From 40CM-2-70-7 sp035631315 (GTDB lineage Bacteria > Gemmatimonadota > Gemmatimonadetes > Gemmatimonadales > GWC2-71-9), in contig DASQIZ010000116.1 of NCBI GenBank assembly GCA_035631315.1, positions 62,001 to 126,000 on the forward strand: a DNA stretch of 64,000 bases, in the 5' to 3' direction. The notes below the pieces were generated by a model. That model searched no databases and was not told where the DNA came from. It saw only the letters and a program-made list of their open reading frames with translations. A program made the position numbers and the translations under genes. Below, piece by piece: positions 41,840-51,200 of this stretch (position 1 is its first letter; each line of letters starts with the position of its first letter).

Positions 41840-44722
41840 ATGGACATCACCCCGCTCGAGAATCAGCGAAAGGCCATCGAGGCCCCGCTGGGCCCGGTGC
41901 TGGTCGTCGCCGGGCCGGGCGCGGGGAAGACCTTCTGCCTGATCAGCCGCATCGAGTATCTCATCACGAAGCACGGCATCGCGCCCGACCGGATCTGCGT
42001 CGTCACCTTCACCAACAAGGCAGCGGAAGAAATCGCGGTCCGTCTGCGCAAGGTCCTGGGGGACCGGGCCGAGGAGCTCACGAGGGGCACGCTGCATTCA
42101 CTCTGCTTGCATGTGCTTCGCGAGCGCGCGGATCTGATCGGGTTGGCCCGGGGATTCGGGGTCGCGGATGAGCAGTATCAGCTCGCGATTCTCGCGCGTC
42201 TGAAGGTCTACGCCAAGGAACGCACGTCCCTCTTGAATCGTTTCTCCCGCCGGCGGATGCAGGACTTCAAACTGTCCGCCAAGGACGAGCAGCTATTCCG
42301 CGATTACACGGACTATCTGGTCCGGCGGAACCTGGTCGATTTCGACGACATCATCGTCCGCACCGACGATCTGCTCCGCAATCAGTCGGTCATCGCCGAC
42401 GAGATTTCGGCGCGATGGGACTATCTCCTGGTAGATGAGTTCCAGGACCTGAGTCCCATGCAGTACGCCATCCTGAAGCGTCTCGCCCCCCACAAGAACT
42501 TCTTCGCCGTGGGTGATGAGGATCAGTCGATCTTCAGCTGGACCGGCGCGGATCCGAAGATGCTCGACTCGTTCCGCCGGGACTACGGTGTCACGCCCAT
42601 CGTGCTCGACCGGAATTGCCGCAGCTCACGCCAGATCTTCGACGTCGCCCGCCGCCTGGTAGAGGAGAACCCCCAACTCTTCCACAAACAGCTGTCCGCC
42701 GACCGCGATGCCGCATACCCGGTCCGCGCCCTCGGGTTCGGGGATGAGGAGTCGGAGGCGAGCTGGCTCATCTCCGACATCAAGGAGGACATGGCGGCAA
42801 ATGGCGGGGACTGGGGCGACTACGCCTTGCTCTACCGGAGGCACCAGGTCGGCGATCTCCTCGAGAGCCATCTGCTGCGCGCCGGCATTCCCTGCCGCCT
42901 CGCCCGGGGCCGGTCCCTGAACGAGGATGACGTGATCGGTCCGATCATCGGGGCTCTGCGCGTGGTGCGCGATCCCACCGATCAGGTCGCTTTGATTGCG
43001 CTCGCAGGCAGCGTCCTCCCCGTCGATCTGTTTCAGGAGGTCGAAGCAGCCGCGAAATCGAGCGATTTCCTGCTCGCCGTCCGCGACCTGGCCCGAAAAC
43101 GCCCCCACAAGGATCCCGATGGGCGCAAGCTGTGGCGACTGGTCTATCAAGCGGAAAACCTCTCCGCCCTCGCGCGTTCCCAGCACACTCTGGGGGGCCT
43201 GATCGACGAGCTGCTGTCGGAGCGCCTGGGTCCCTACACCAACGTGCTCGAAGACCGCCATGACGATGTGAGCGACCCCGCCGACAGCCCCGAAGCCGTG
43301 CGGCTCTCAGCAGGGCTCGCGCGGGCAATGGCCGGCGGGAGTGATGTCGTGATCGAGCCGCTGAATGGCCTGGGGCTCGCTCTCCGCAGCATGCTGACGG
43401 CGTCGGGACTTCGCCGCGTGTCCACGCCGGAGATAGGCAAACAGGCTGGCCCCTTCGACCTCCACCTCGGTCCTCAGGATGCCGGTCCCCTCGGCCTCGC
43501 CCTCACGGTCTTCAAGGCCCTGCAGCTCGCCCACACGAGGGACGTGAAGGAGCCGTTGAGCCAGTTTGTCACCTTCGACACGGAGACGACGGGGAAGGAT
43601 CCCGCGACGGCCGAGATCGTCGATCTCGCGGCGGTGCGGGTCGTCGACGGCACCATCGTCGACAAGTTCTCCCGGCTGATCCGTCCGGAGCACGGCATTC
43701 CGTCGGCGGTCGCGAAGATCCACGGCTATTCGGATGCGGATGTCGCCGATGCGCCGTCATTCGCCGAGGTATGGCCCGCATTCAAGGCATTTGTCGGTAC
43801 CGACCTGATGGTGGCGCACAACGGGATGGAGTTCGACGTCCCCATTCTCCGGCGACTGGCGGGAGCGCAAGAGACCGCCTCGATGGTGTTCTTCGACACC
43901 CTGCCCCTCGCGCGGTCTCTCTTCCAGGAGAGCGCCAAGCTCACGGACCTCGCGGCGCGCTTCAAGATCGATCCCGGTGACGCACACCACGCGCTCGACG
44001 ACGCACGGGCACTCGCCTACGTGTATCAAGAGCTCATCCGCCTGCGTGCCCGGCGCGCCCGCAAGGCCGTCCTCGTCGACCTGCTCGGCCACCTGGCCCT
44101 GGCACTGGCCCTCGAGCCTGCCGCCCGCGCTTCGGGCGAGGGGAAGATGCTCTTCGAGATCGGCCGCGCCCGCGCGCTTGGCCGCTACAGTGACGCGCTC
44201 GAGTCGTACGAGGTCGACCACGACCGCACGGGTGTGGGGCCGGGACGCGACGAGATCGTGAAGGAGCTGGGTGGCGCGGCCCGGATGGCCCGACTGCAGG
44301 CGGAGTACGATCCCGAGCTGGCCCAGCCGAGGGCAGTAGCCCGGCTGCGCGCCCTGATGGGTGACGACGCGTCACTGCCGATTGCAGACGGGATCACGAG
44401 ACTGCTCGAGCGGGTCGCGTTGTCATCGAGAGATGGCGCCAGCACCGACCCCCACTGCGTCACCCTGCTCACCCTGCATTCCACCAAGGGGCTCGAGTTC
44501 TCGCGGGTCTACATCGTGGGCGTGGAGGATTTTCAGATCCCCGGGTACCGCACCATGCGCGATCAGGTCGAGGACGAGATCCAGGAAGGGCGCCGCCTGC
44601 TGTACGTCGGCATGACCCGGGCGAAGGACCGGCTCATCCTCACCCGGGCCGATCAGCGATCGGGCATGCCGTCGGGCGCCAATCAGTTCCTGGACGAAAT
44701 GGGGTTGGAGCTCGAGATGTGA
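41840..44722 (+). CDS. UvrD/Rep-type helicase with an inserted DEDDh exonuclease
   Basis: A 960-residue fusion. Superfamily-1 motifs in order: I (GPGAGKT, about residue 25), Ia (VVTFTNKAAEEI), II (YLLVDEFQDLS), III (GDEDQSIFSWTGA), IV (LDRNCRSS), V (TLHSTKGLEFSRVYIVGVED) and VI (LLYVGMTRAKDRLIL). Between motifs IV and V a DnaQ-like 3'-5' exonuclease is inserted (about 573-740) with all active residues: Asp580 and Glu582 (TFDTETTG), Asp666 (HNGMEFD), His716 and Asp721 (HHALDDA). The product should unwind DNA and trim the 3' strand, suggesting repair or recombination-end processing. The ATG at 41840 starts directly before LENQRKAIEAP. The insertion is intact and in frame. Confidence 0.9.
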   Translation: MDITPLENQRKAIEAPLGPVLVVAGPGAGKTFCLISRIEYLITKHGIAPDRICVVTFTNKAAEEIAVRLRKVLGDRAEELTRGTLHSLCLHVLRERADLIGLARGFGVADEQYQLAILARLKVYAKERTSLLNRFSRRRMQDFKLSAKDEQLFRDYTDYLVRRNLVDFDDIIVRTDDLLRNQSVIADEISARWDYLLVDEFQDLSPMQYAILKRLAPHKNFFAVGDEDQSIFSWTGADPKMLDSFRRDYGVTPIVLDRNCRSSRQIFDVARRLVEENPQLFHKQLSADRDAAYPVRALGFGDEESEASWLISDIKEDMAANGGDWGDYALLYRRHQVGDLLESHLLRAGIPCRLARGRSLNEDDVIGPIIGALRVVRDPTDQVALIALAGSVLPVDLFQEVEAAAKSSDFLLAVRDLARKRPHKDPDGRKLWRLVYQAENLSALARSQHTLGGLIDELLSERLGPYTNVLEDRHDDVSDPADSPEAVRLSAGLARAMAGGSDVVIEPLNGLGLALRSMLTASGLRRVSTPEIGKQAGPFDLHLGPQDAGPLGLALTVFKALQLAHTRDVKEPLSQFVTFDTETTGKDPATAEIVDLAAVRVVDGTIVDKFSRLIRPEHGIPSAVAKIHGYSDADVADAPSFAEVWPAFKAFVGTDLMVAHNGMEFDVPILRRLAGAQETASMVFFDTLPLARSLFQESAKLTDLAARFKIDPGDAHHALDDARALAYVYQELIRLRARRARKAVLVDLLGHLALALALEPAARASGEGKMLFEIGRARALGRYSDALESYEVDHDRTGVGPGRDEIVKELGGAARMARLQAEYDPELAQPRAVARLRALMGDDASLPIADGITRLLERVALSSRDGASTDPHCVTLLTLHSTKGLEFSRVYIVGVEDFQIPGYRTMRDQVEDEIQEGRRLLYVGMTRAKDRLILTRADQRSGMPSGANQFLDEMGLELEM

Positions 44723-44740
44723 TGAGGGTTGCTTTGCGCG

Positions 44741-45643
44741 TCACGAGATCCGCGCCACCGCCCACCGACGCCGCACCGCCCGTACACCCAGCGCCGCGGC
44801 CCCAACCGGAATCGCTGCGGCAATCACCATCGGCACCAGATACACCAGCACCCAAATAAGGCCGTCGGCGACCCGGCGCAGAGTTCCCAACAAATCGGAA
44901 AACGACGTTCGGACGGTGGCCAAGGGGCGCCATCCGGCGGTGGCGATCGGTTGACTCAGAGCGTCCGGCACCAGAGACACTTTGATGGTCGCGAGGGACG
45001 CCAGCTTACTGAGCGTGCCCATCCGAGCCTGAGTCTGCTCGATCTGTCCTCGAACGTCAGTCAGCTGGTTGAACACCTCCAGTACGTCCGCCGCCTTCAG
45101 AGTTCGCTGGCCCACCGTCACCAGCAGCGTCCGCAACTCCGCCTCCGTCGCCCGCAGGTTGGTGAGTTGGGCGCCGAGGTCCGTGTATTCCGCCGTTACG
45201 TCTTCCCCGCTGACGCTCTCGTTCTCCACCCGGATAGCGGTGTGACGAATGGCGTCCAGCGTCGGCGTGAGCTGATCGTTGGGGACGCGGAGCGTAATAC
45301 TGGCCACCACCTGCCCGTTCGTTCTCCACTGCCGGGCATCTTCGACGAAGCCTCCAGCAGCCAATGCGGCCGCGGCCAGCCGCGCGCTCGTCGAATCGGG
45401 ATGGCGGACAATCACCCGGATCTCAGCCGATTGCGTGATCATCCGTTGTGCGGAACTGTGGTTCGCAGCCTGGCGGTAGAGCATGGACTTCGCCGTCGCT
45501 TGATCCCGGGGCAGCGCACCCGTACTCACTGGTGCTTCTTCCACGGGACTCCCGTTGTAGGATTGCAACGGGGCGTCGGCGCCTGTGGTTTTTCGGCAGG
45601 CGGCAAGTGAAAGCACTCCGGCAACCAGCCACGCACGCTTCAT
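44741..45643 (-). CDS. DUF4349 lipoprotein
   Basis: A 300-residue inner-membrane-associated lipoprotein. Lipobox LSLAAC near residue 16 after the ATG at 45643. The DUF4349 domain follows (ITQSAEIRVIVRHPD, ASITLRVPNDQLTPTLDAI, ENESVSGEDVTAEYTDLGA), then a coiled-coil segment (LRATEAELRTLLVTVGQ, QLTDVRGQIEQTQARM) and a C-terminal membrane helix (LIWVLVYLVPMVIAAAIP) with an Arg-rich tail. The function is unknown; the family often occurs next to signalling proteins. It is convergent with the helicase gene. Confidence 0.87.
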   Translation of the reverse strand: MKRAWLVAGVLSLAACRKTTGADAPLQSYNGSPVEEAPVSTGALPRDQATAKSMLYRQAANHSSAQRMITQSAEIRVIVRHPDSTSARLAAAALAAGGFVEDARQWRTNGQVVASITLRVPNDQLTPTLDAIRHTAIRVENESVSGEDVTAEYTDLGAQLTNLRATEAELRTLLVTVGQRTLKAADVLEVFNQLTDVRGQIEQTQARMGTLSKLASLATIKVSLVPDALSQPIATAGWRPLATVRTSFSDLLGTLRRVADGLIWVLVYLVPMVIAAAIPVGAAALGVRAVRRRWAVARIS

Positions 45644-45804
45644 CGAGTGTCTCCAGGAAGAGGTTCTCTCTTGTATCCCCGCAGACATGTCGTTTCGATG
45701 AGAGGGGGATTGCAGTCCGTCGTGAAGAGAGACGCCGGATTCCCCGTTCCTCGCACACCCAGTCAGGGTAGCGTAAGATTGGTGCGCCCCCGTTCGAGGT
45801 CCCC

Positions 45805-46290
45805 ATGCCCATCGACGCGACCGCCACCCTGCTCTCCGCGTACTCGGCGAGCGCCCGCATCAACCAGTATCTGGTCGAGCGCCTGCACCCCTCACTCTGG
45901 CGCGTCAAGGTACCAGGGGCGAAGGTCCGCACCATCGCCGCCCTCGTTGCCCACGTGCACAACTGCGGGCTGGTCTATCTCCGCCGCGCCGCGCCCAAAG
46001 TTCCGGTGCCTCCGGAGCTCGACCGGTTCTCGGTCACACAGAAGGAGGCCGCGCGCGTATTGGGGGCCAAGCGGAAGGCAGTCCTACGGATCGTGACGCA
46101 ATGCCTGCGGGAGGAGAGACGGTTGGACGGCTGGTCGAGCGGCAACGCCGCAATGTTCCTTGCCTACTACATGAGCCACGACGCTCACCACCGCGGCCAG
46201 ATCGTGACGCTCGCCCGGCTCCTGGGCCACCCCATATCCACCAAGACCATGTCCGGGATGTGGCAGTGGGGCGTGCGGTCTAGAGAGTGA
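45805..46290 (+). CDS. DinB-family four-helix-bundle protein
   Basis: A 161-residue protein of the DinB/YfiT-like metal-binding superfamily. Helix 1 (YSASARINQYLVERLHP), a His in ALVAHVHNCGL, and the closing metal ligands in YYMSHDAHHRGQIVTLARLLG form the usual three-His site. Many such proteins are thiol-dependent transferases (mycothiol or bacillithiol), but the thiol and substrate here are unknown. Cytoplasmic. Its 3' end overlaps the convergent Ig/PKD gene by 11 bases. The 161 bases between it and the divergent DUF4349 gene show nothing I can name. Confidence 0.85.
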   Translation: MPIDATATLLSAYSASARINQYLVERLHPSLWRVKVPGAKVRTIAALVAHVHNCGLVYLRRAAPKVPVPPELDRFSVTQKEAARVLGAKRKAVLRIVTQCLREERRLDGWSSGNAAMFLAYYMSHDAHHRGQIVTLARLLGHPISTKTMSGMWQWGVRSRE

Positions 46291-47866
46291 CGTTCAGCGT
46301 CTTCGAATCAGTGCCCGACGCGCCATGCGCGTCGGTGACCGTCACCGTGATCGTGTAGGCACCAGGCAGAACGTAGGTGTGGCCCGGCCCAATGGCGCCC
46401 TGCGCCGAGAGTGTGCCCGTCGAGGACGTGCCGTCACCCCAGTTGACGGTGTAGGCCCAGGGCCCGTCCCCCGCCCCATCAGGATCGGTGAACGACGCGT
46501 TCAGTTGATAGAGGACGGCTTCCACCGCCGACTGATTCCCGCCCGCGTTCACGACCGGCGGATGGTTCGTCGGAGGCGGCGCCTGGCAGGACACCGCGTA
46601 CGCGGCGGACGCGGACCCGCCGGCAGGCACGGTCACCGTCTGCGACGCATTCCCCACCGAACAGTTCGAGGCGAGCCCGCTCAGCACCACCGTGTGACTG
46701 CCCGCCGATAGATTCGAGAAGGTGATGCTGGCGTTATCGCCGATCGACTGAGACGCCCCACCGTCCACCGTCGCGGTGTACCCATCGGCGTCGAGATTCG
46801 ATCCCGTGGTCGTGGTGCTCACGGTGAGACTGCCGGTGGTCGGCGGCGGGGCGGCGCAGGAGACCGAGAAGGACGCCGATACCGTTCCGCCGGCGGTCAC
46901 GGTGACGGTCTGGGAGGTCCCACCACTCACCGTGCAGTTCGAAGCGACGCCACTCAGCGCCACGGTGTGGCTGCCGGCCGACAGGTTGTTGATGGTGACG
47001 CTCGCGTTGATCCCAATCGCCTGGCCCGCGCCGCCATCCACCGCCACGGAATAACCGGAGGGCAGATTGGACCCCGTCGTCGCGGTGGTCACGGTCAGAC
47101 TCCCCGTGGTCGACGGAGGCGCAGTGACATTGAATGCCGAACTGGTGGCGCTCCCCAGACCATTGGTCGAGGCCGTGAGCGTGTAGTTCGAACCCGCCTT
47201 GTCGATAGAGAGTCCGGAAAACGTCGCCACACCCCCACTGACCGCGACCGTCTTGGTGCCCGATAGGGTCCCGCTACCCGGATTCGCTCCCAGTGCGACG
47301 GTCACCGATCCGTTGTAGCCGAGCACGGTGGAGCCGGTGGAGTCCGCGACCGACACCTGCACACTGGGGCTGATCGCAGCTCCGGCCTGGGTCGACGAAG
47401 GCTGTCCGGTGAAGATGAGGTGCGTCGGTCGCGGCGCCGGGACGGAACTGACAGTGAATGGGGCGCTCGTCGCACCGCTCAACCCGCTCGCGGCCGCGGT
47501 CAGCGTGTATCCCGACCCCACCTTGTCGAGACTGAGCCCCGGGAAGGACGCGACCCCACTCACCGCCGTCGCCGTGTTGGCGCCCGAGAGGGTAGCCCCG
47601 CTCGGGTTGGTGCCCAGCGACACGGTGACCGACCCGGAGTAGCTCGGGACGGGATTGCCGGCGCTGTCGGTGACGACCACTGCGACGGGGGGAGCGATGA
47701 CATGGCCGACCATCGCGTCGTTGGGTTGAGTGGAGAATGCGACCTTGGCGGCTGCAGAATCGGGGGGTGGGTTGCCGCCCCCGTTGCGCAGAAGCCGGTC
47801 GACCTGACAGGAAAGGACGACCGCCATCGCGAGAGCGACCACAACCCAGCGGCGCAGGGTCTGCAT
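46280..47866 (-). CDS. Repetitive Ig-like/PKD surface lipoprotein
   Basis: A 528-residue exported protein. The signal VALAMAVVLSC gives a lipidated Cys near residue 20. Two Ig-like modules with the core TQPNDAMVGHVIAPPVAV / TGQPSSTQAGAAISPSVQV are followed by two near-identical modules opening TGSLTVTTATTGSNL and TGSLTVSTTTTGSNL (each ending SCxAPPPT), and a final PKD domain (NHPPVVNAGGNQSAVEA, YTVNWGDGTSSTGTLS). No catalytic domain. It is probably a surface adhesion or matrix protein. The repeats could recombine. Confidence 0.82.
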   Translation of the reverse strand: MQTLRRWVVVALAMAVVLSCQVDRLLRNGGGNPPPDSAAAKVAFSTQPNDAMVGHVIAPPVAVVVTDSAGNPVPSYSGSVTVSLGTNPSGATLSGANTATAVSGVASFPGLSLDKVGSGYTLTAAASGLSGATSAPFTVSSVPAPRPTHLIFTGQPSSTQAGAAISPSVQVSVADSTGSTVLGYNGSVTVALGANPGSGTLSGTKTVAVSGGVATFSGLSIDKAGSNYTLTASTNGLGSATSSAFNVTAPPSTTGSLTVTTATTGSNLPSGYSVAVDGGAGQAIGINASVTINNLSAGSHTVALSGVASNCTVSGGTSQTVTVTAGGTVSASFSVSCAAPPPTTGSLTVSTTTTGSNLDADGYTATVDGGASQSIGDNASITFSNLSAGSHTVVLSGLASNCSVGNASQTVTVPAGGSASAAYAVSCQAPPPTNHPPVVNAGGNQSAVEAVLYQLNASFTDPDGAGDGPWAYTVNWGDGTSSTGTLSAQGAIGPGHTYVLPGAYTITVTVTDAHGASGTDSKTLNVTL

Positions 47867-47956
47867 AAGCCGATGCCCTCGGGCGGGGCAAAGTCCGCGC
47901 CGAGGGCGTGCGACCTGAAGCGATGCAGCAGTGCGACGGCTGTATCAGCCCGACGG

Positions 47957-50900
47957 CTACCGCCCGCCACTCGTCGCCGGCTTGCTCCCTTTCCCGGCCA
48001 GTGGCGCCGTACCACCGCATTGCGGCGCGGGTAACGCGTCGGACGGCACGGCCACCGGCGACAGCCCGTTCTTCGACAGCAAGGCGTTGAATTCGGGCAA
48101 GAATGTGGTGGTCACGCTCGTCCAGCTGGTCTCGACCGTCCTCAGATCCGTGCACGCCGAATGCCATGCCTTGAGCATCTGCGCACTCGGCGCCATGTCG
48201 CCATAGTCCGTGGTCCGCAGCTGCCCGTTCATCGACTCGAGGGGAATGCTCTCCCCCGGCTCAGTGCCGTTCAACGCGGCGAACGATGGCGGTCCCACGT
48301 GGCGGCCATAGTTCGGCATCGGCGCGGGGTCCCCCTGCAACTGGCGCATGGTGGAATCGAGCTTCGCCGCCGCGGATGCGACGTCCGCGGGGGGATTGGT
48401 CTGCAAGGCTCGCGCGACCGCGCCACGCACGGACGCGATCTGGTGCCAGCCATCCCACGAAGCCTTCGCCCCCGCATAGAGATTCATCTGCAGCGCGTGC
48501 TGCGCGACCAGATCCGCCGCCGACGCGGGCGAGCGGGGATCGTTCCGCACCGTCACCGTCTGTGTGTAGCTCTTGCCGTCCACGGTGAGCTTGACTGTGT
48601 AGACGCCGGGAAGTGCCAGTGGCCCTTCCGGCGTGTACGGCGTCTCATGGGGGATGGCGCTCATGACCTGAGCATAGTTGTGATTGAACGCCGGTGGGTG
48701 GTCGTACCGGATGTCCCAGTTCACCCGGTTCAAGCCCGGAGCCGTCGGCAGCGGCTGCGGCACTTCCAGCCACCAGGTGGCGACCGGCGCCGGCTCATCC
48801 GAGATCGGCGGGATCGGCGCGCTCGACAGGTGACGCACCACATGTCCCGCCGCATCCAGGATCTCGAGGGTGATGTCCGACGACGGCTTCGTCGCCAGCG
48901 AGTAATAGATGATCGCCCCCGGCGGCGGATTCTCGGCGTGGGGCATCTCCGCCTGCATGGGTGTGTCGCCATTCACGTCGCGCCGGACCCGGATCGCCTC
49001 GCCCGGCTTGAACAGGTGCACGGCCTCCGACGTCATCGCGGCGGTCACCTGCCGCAGGGGAGACATGTCGTCGAGAATGAAGATGCCGCGCCCGTAGGTC
49101 GCGACGATCAGATCGTTGTCCCTGACCACGATGTCGCGGTACGAGCTGTTCGGCAGACTGAGCATCAGGGACTGCCAGTGGTCGCCGTCGTCGAACGAGA
49201 CGTACATCCCGCTCTCCGTCCCGGCGAAGAGCAGCCCGGCCTTCCTGGTATCGGACCGGAGCACCCGCGCAAAGCCCCCACTCACCTGATCGGCGGGCAG
49301 CCCCTCCACGACCTTGGTCCAGTTCGCTCCGTAGTCCCTGGTCCGATAGAACGAGGGCGAGTTCTCACCGCCGGCGCGGAGCGCGACGTAGGCCTCCCCC
49401 GCGGCGAAATGCGACGCGTCGATGGACGAAATCGCGCCCGTCACGTTCGGAATGTCGACTTCCTTCCACATGGCACCATGATCCCGCGTGACGTGGATCC
49501 GTCCGTTCGTGGTCCCGGCCCAGATCACACCGCCGGCGATCGCCGACGTCGCGAGCGCGGTGATGCTGGCGCCCGCCCCAGCCCGTCCGCCGCCAAAGCC
49601 CGGGCCGGTCTGCGGCCGCGGCATGGCGAGGTCGCCTGAGAGCTTCCGCCAATGCAGACCGCCGTCGGTTGTCGCCATCACGTACTGGTAACCGGTGAGC
49701 AGCTCGTGGGGGTTCGTCGCCGTAAAGAGCAGCGGTTGGTCCCCGTTTGCCCTGAGATCCAGGGAGCTGTCGATGTTCGGGGCCACATTGATCCACTGAC
49801 CGCTGGGATTACTGATGCGCATCAGGCCAGCCGTCATGTTCAACGCGTAGATATGTCGCGGATCGAGTGGGTCGGGCACGATCGGGCCCCGCTCGAACCC
49901 CGGGTTCGGCAGCCAGTCGAACATCGAGACCTGCCCCAGGTCGCCGCGGCCTCGGGTCTGAATGGCGCAGGCGTCTTGCTGCGTCGCGTAGATCCAGTAC
50001 GGGTACTGATTGTCCACCGAGATGTGGTAGATCTGCTCCGTGGACTGGTTGTACCACGAGCTCCAGTTCTCCCCGCCATCGAGCGAGACCTGCGCGCCCT
50101 GATCGAGGCCCATGAACATCCGCTTGGGATCGTCGGGATCGAGCCAGAACGTCTGAGGATCATCGCCACCAGGCGATCCCTTCCAGCCATCGAAGTGCTC
50201 GCCACCATCCGTCGAGCGATAGACCGCCGTCGCGATGGTGTAGACGATGTCCGGGTTCCCGGTGTTCACCCATACGCCCGACGTGTAGTTCCCCTGGCCA
50301 TTGGCGATGCGGGCATCCCCGGCATCCATGCGGCGCCAGCTCGACCCGCCATCGTCCGAGCGCCACAGGCCCATTCCGGCGGGGCCCACGACGAACATCC
50401 GCTGCGCGTTGGTATGCATCGCAATCGCGACCGACAGGCGTCCGGACAGGGGCGGCAGTCCCCCACCTTTGATCTCCGTCCACGTCACGCCTTCGTCGGT
50501 CGACTTGTAGAGACCCGTGCCCGGACCGGTCTGCTGAAAGCCGCCGCCGACCGTCCGTCGGGTCGTCGCCAGCATCACCTCGGGATGATCGTACGCCCAT
50601 TCGAGATCGGAGACCCCGACGGAATCACCGGCCCCCAGCGTGCGTGACCAGGTCTTCCCGCCGTCCGTGCTGCGGAACACGCCCCGCATCGGTCCGGCAA
50701 TCCGCGGAGCGCCGAGGACACCCATGAGCACGACGTTGGGATCTTTGGGGTCGACGAGCATGGAAGAGATGCGGCGCGTGTCGTCCATGCCGAGGTGGGT
50801 CCAGGTCGCGCCGGCGTCGGTGGACTTGTAGACTCCGTCGCCGTCATTCACGAATCCCGTGCCCACGTAGACGATGTTCGGGTCAGACGGGGCGACCTGC

Positions 50901-51184
50901 ACCGCGCCGATCGACGACACCGTCTTGATCGCATCGAAGACGGGAAACCAGGTGGTGCCCGCACTCGTCGTCTTCCACACGCCACCGGTCGGGGTGCCGA
51001 AGTAGTAGACCCCGGGCTGGCCGATGGCTCCGGTCACCGCGGTAACCCGGCCCCCGCGGAACGGACCGACGTTCCGCCAGACCAGTCCGGACAGGAGTGA
51101 GGGATCTACTTGCGCAACGGCGGGACGTGACAAGGTTCCGATCAACAGCAGCGTGGCCGGGACGGCGAGGGATCGCATTGTCAT
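47957..51184 (-). CDS. BNR/sortilin-like beta-propeller protein, exported
   Basis: A 1075-residue exported protein. Signal peptide (LLLIGTLSRPAVAQ), then many BNR/Asp-box repeats (STDGGKTWSRTL, SDDGGSSWRRMD, STDEGVTWTEIKG, SFDDGDHWQSL) starting from WRNVGPFRGGRVTAVTG, typical of the VPS10/sortilin-like double propeller. The C-terminal 300 residues carry a beta-sandwich (PGVYTVKLTVDGKSYTQTV) and a helical segment. These proteins are annotated as glycosyl hydrolases by the propeller, but no sialidase active site is evident. Two ATGs (51184 or 51178) are possible. Its start lies 16 bases from that of the divergent kinase gene. Confidence 0.85.
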   Translation of the reverse strand: MTMRSLAVPATLLLIGTLSRPAVAQVDPSLLSGLVWRNVGPFRGGRVTAVTGAIGQPGVYYFGTPTGGVWKTTSAGTTWFPVFDAIKTVSSIGAVQVAPSDPNIVYVGTGFVNDGDGVYKSTDAGATWTHLGMDDTRRISSMLVDPKDPNVVLMGVLGAPRIAGPMRGVFRSTDGGKTWSRTLGAGDSVGVSDLEWAYDHPEVMLATTRRTVGGGFQQTGPGTGLYKSTDEGVTWTEIKGGGLPPLSGRLSVAIAMHTNAQRMFVVGPAGMGLWRSDDGGSSWRRMDAGDARIANGQGNYTSGVWVNTGNPDIVYTIATAVYRSTDGGEHFDGWKGSPGGDDPQTFWLDPDDPKRMFMGLDQGAQVSLDGGENWSSWYNQSTEQIYHISVDNQYPYWIYATQQDACAIQTRGRGDLGQVSMFDWLPNPGFERGPIVPDPLDPRHIYALNMTAGLMRISNPSGQWINVAPNIDSSLDLRANGDQPLLFTATNPHELLTGYQYVMATTDGGLHWRKLSGDLAMPRPQTGPGFGGGRAGAGASITALATSAIAGGVIWAGTTNGRIHVTRDHGAMWKEVDIPNVTGAISSIDASHFAAGEAYVALRAGGENSPSFYRTRDYGANWTKVVEGLPADQVSGGFARVLRSDTRKAGLLFAGTESGMYVSFDDGDHWQSLMLSLPNSSYRDIVVRDNDLIVATYGRGIFILDDMSPLRQVTAAMTSEAVHLFKPGEAIRVRRDVNGDTPMQAEMPHAENPPPGAIIYYSLATKPSSDITLEILDAAGHVVRHLSSAPIPPISDEPAPVATWWLEVPQPLPTAPGLNRVNWDIRYDHPPAFNHNYAQVMSAIPHETPYTPEGPLALPGVYTVKLTVDGKSYTQTVTVRNDPRSPASAADLVAQHALQMNLYAGAKASWDGWHQIASVRGAVARALQTNPPADVASAAAKLDSTMRQLQGDPAPMPNYGRHVGPPSFAALNGTEPGESIPLESMNGQLRTTDYGDMAPSAQMLKAWHSACTDLRTVETSWTSVTTTFLPEFNALLSKNGLSPVAVPSDALPAPQCGGTAPLAGKGSKPATSGGR

Positions 51185-51200
51185 CCTCGAGGTGGGCGTG

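Noticed and set aside
47957..51184. True sialidase or xyloglucanase
   Set aside because: The BNR repeats are clear, but I find no catalytic Arg triad or Asp pair in the expected context, so only the propeller is called.
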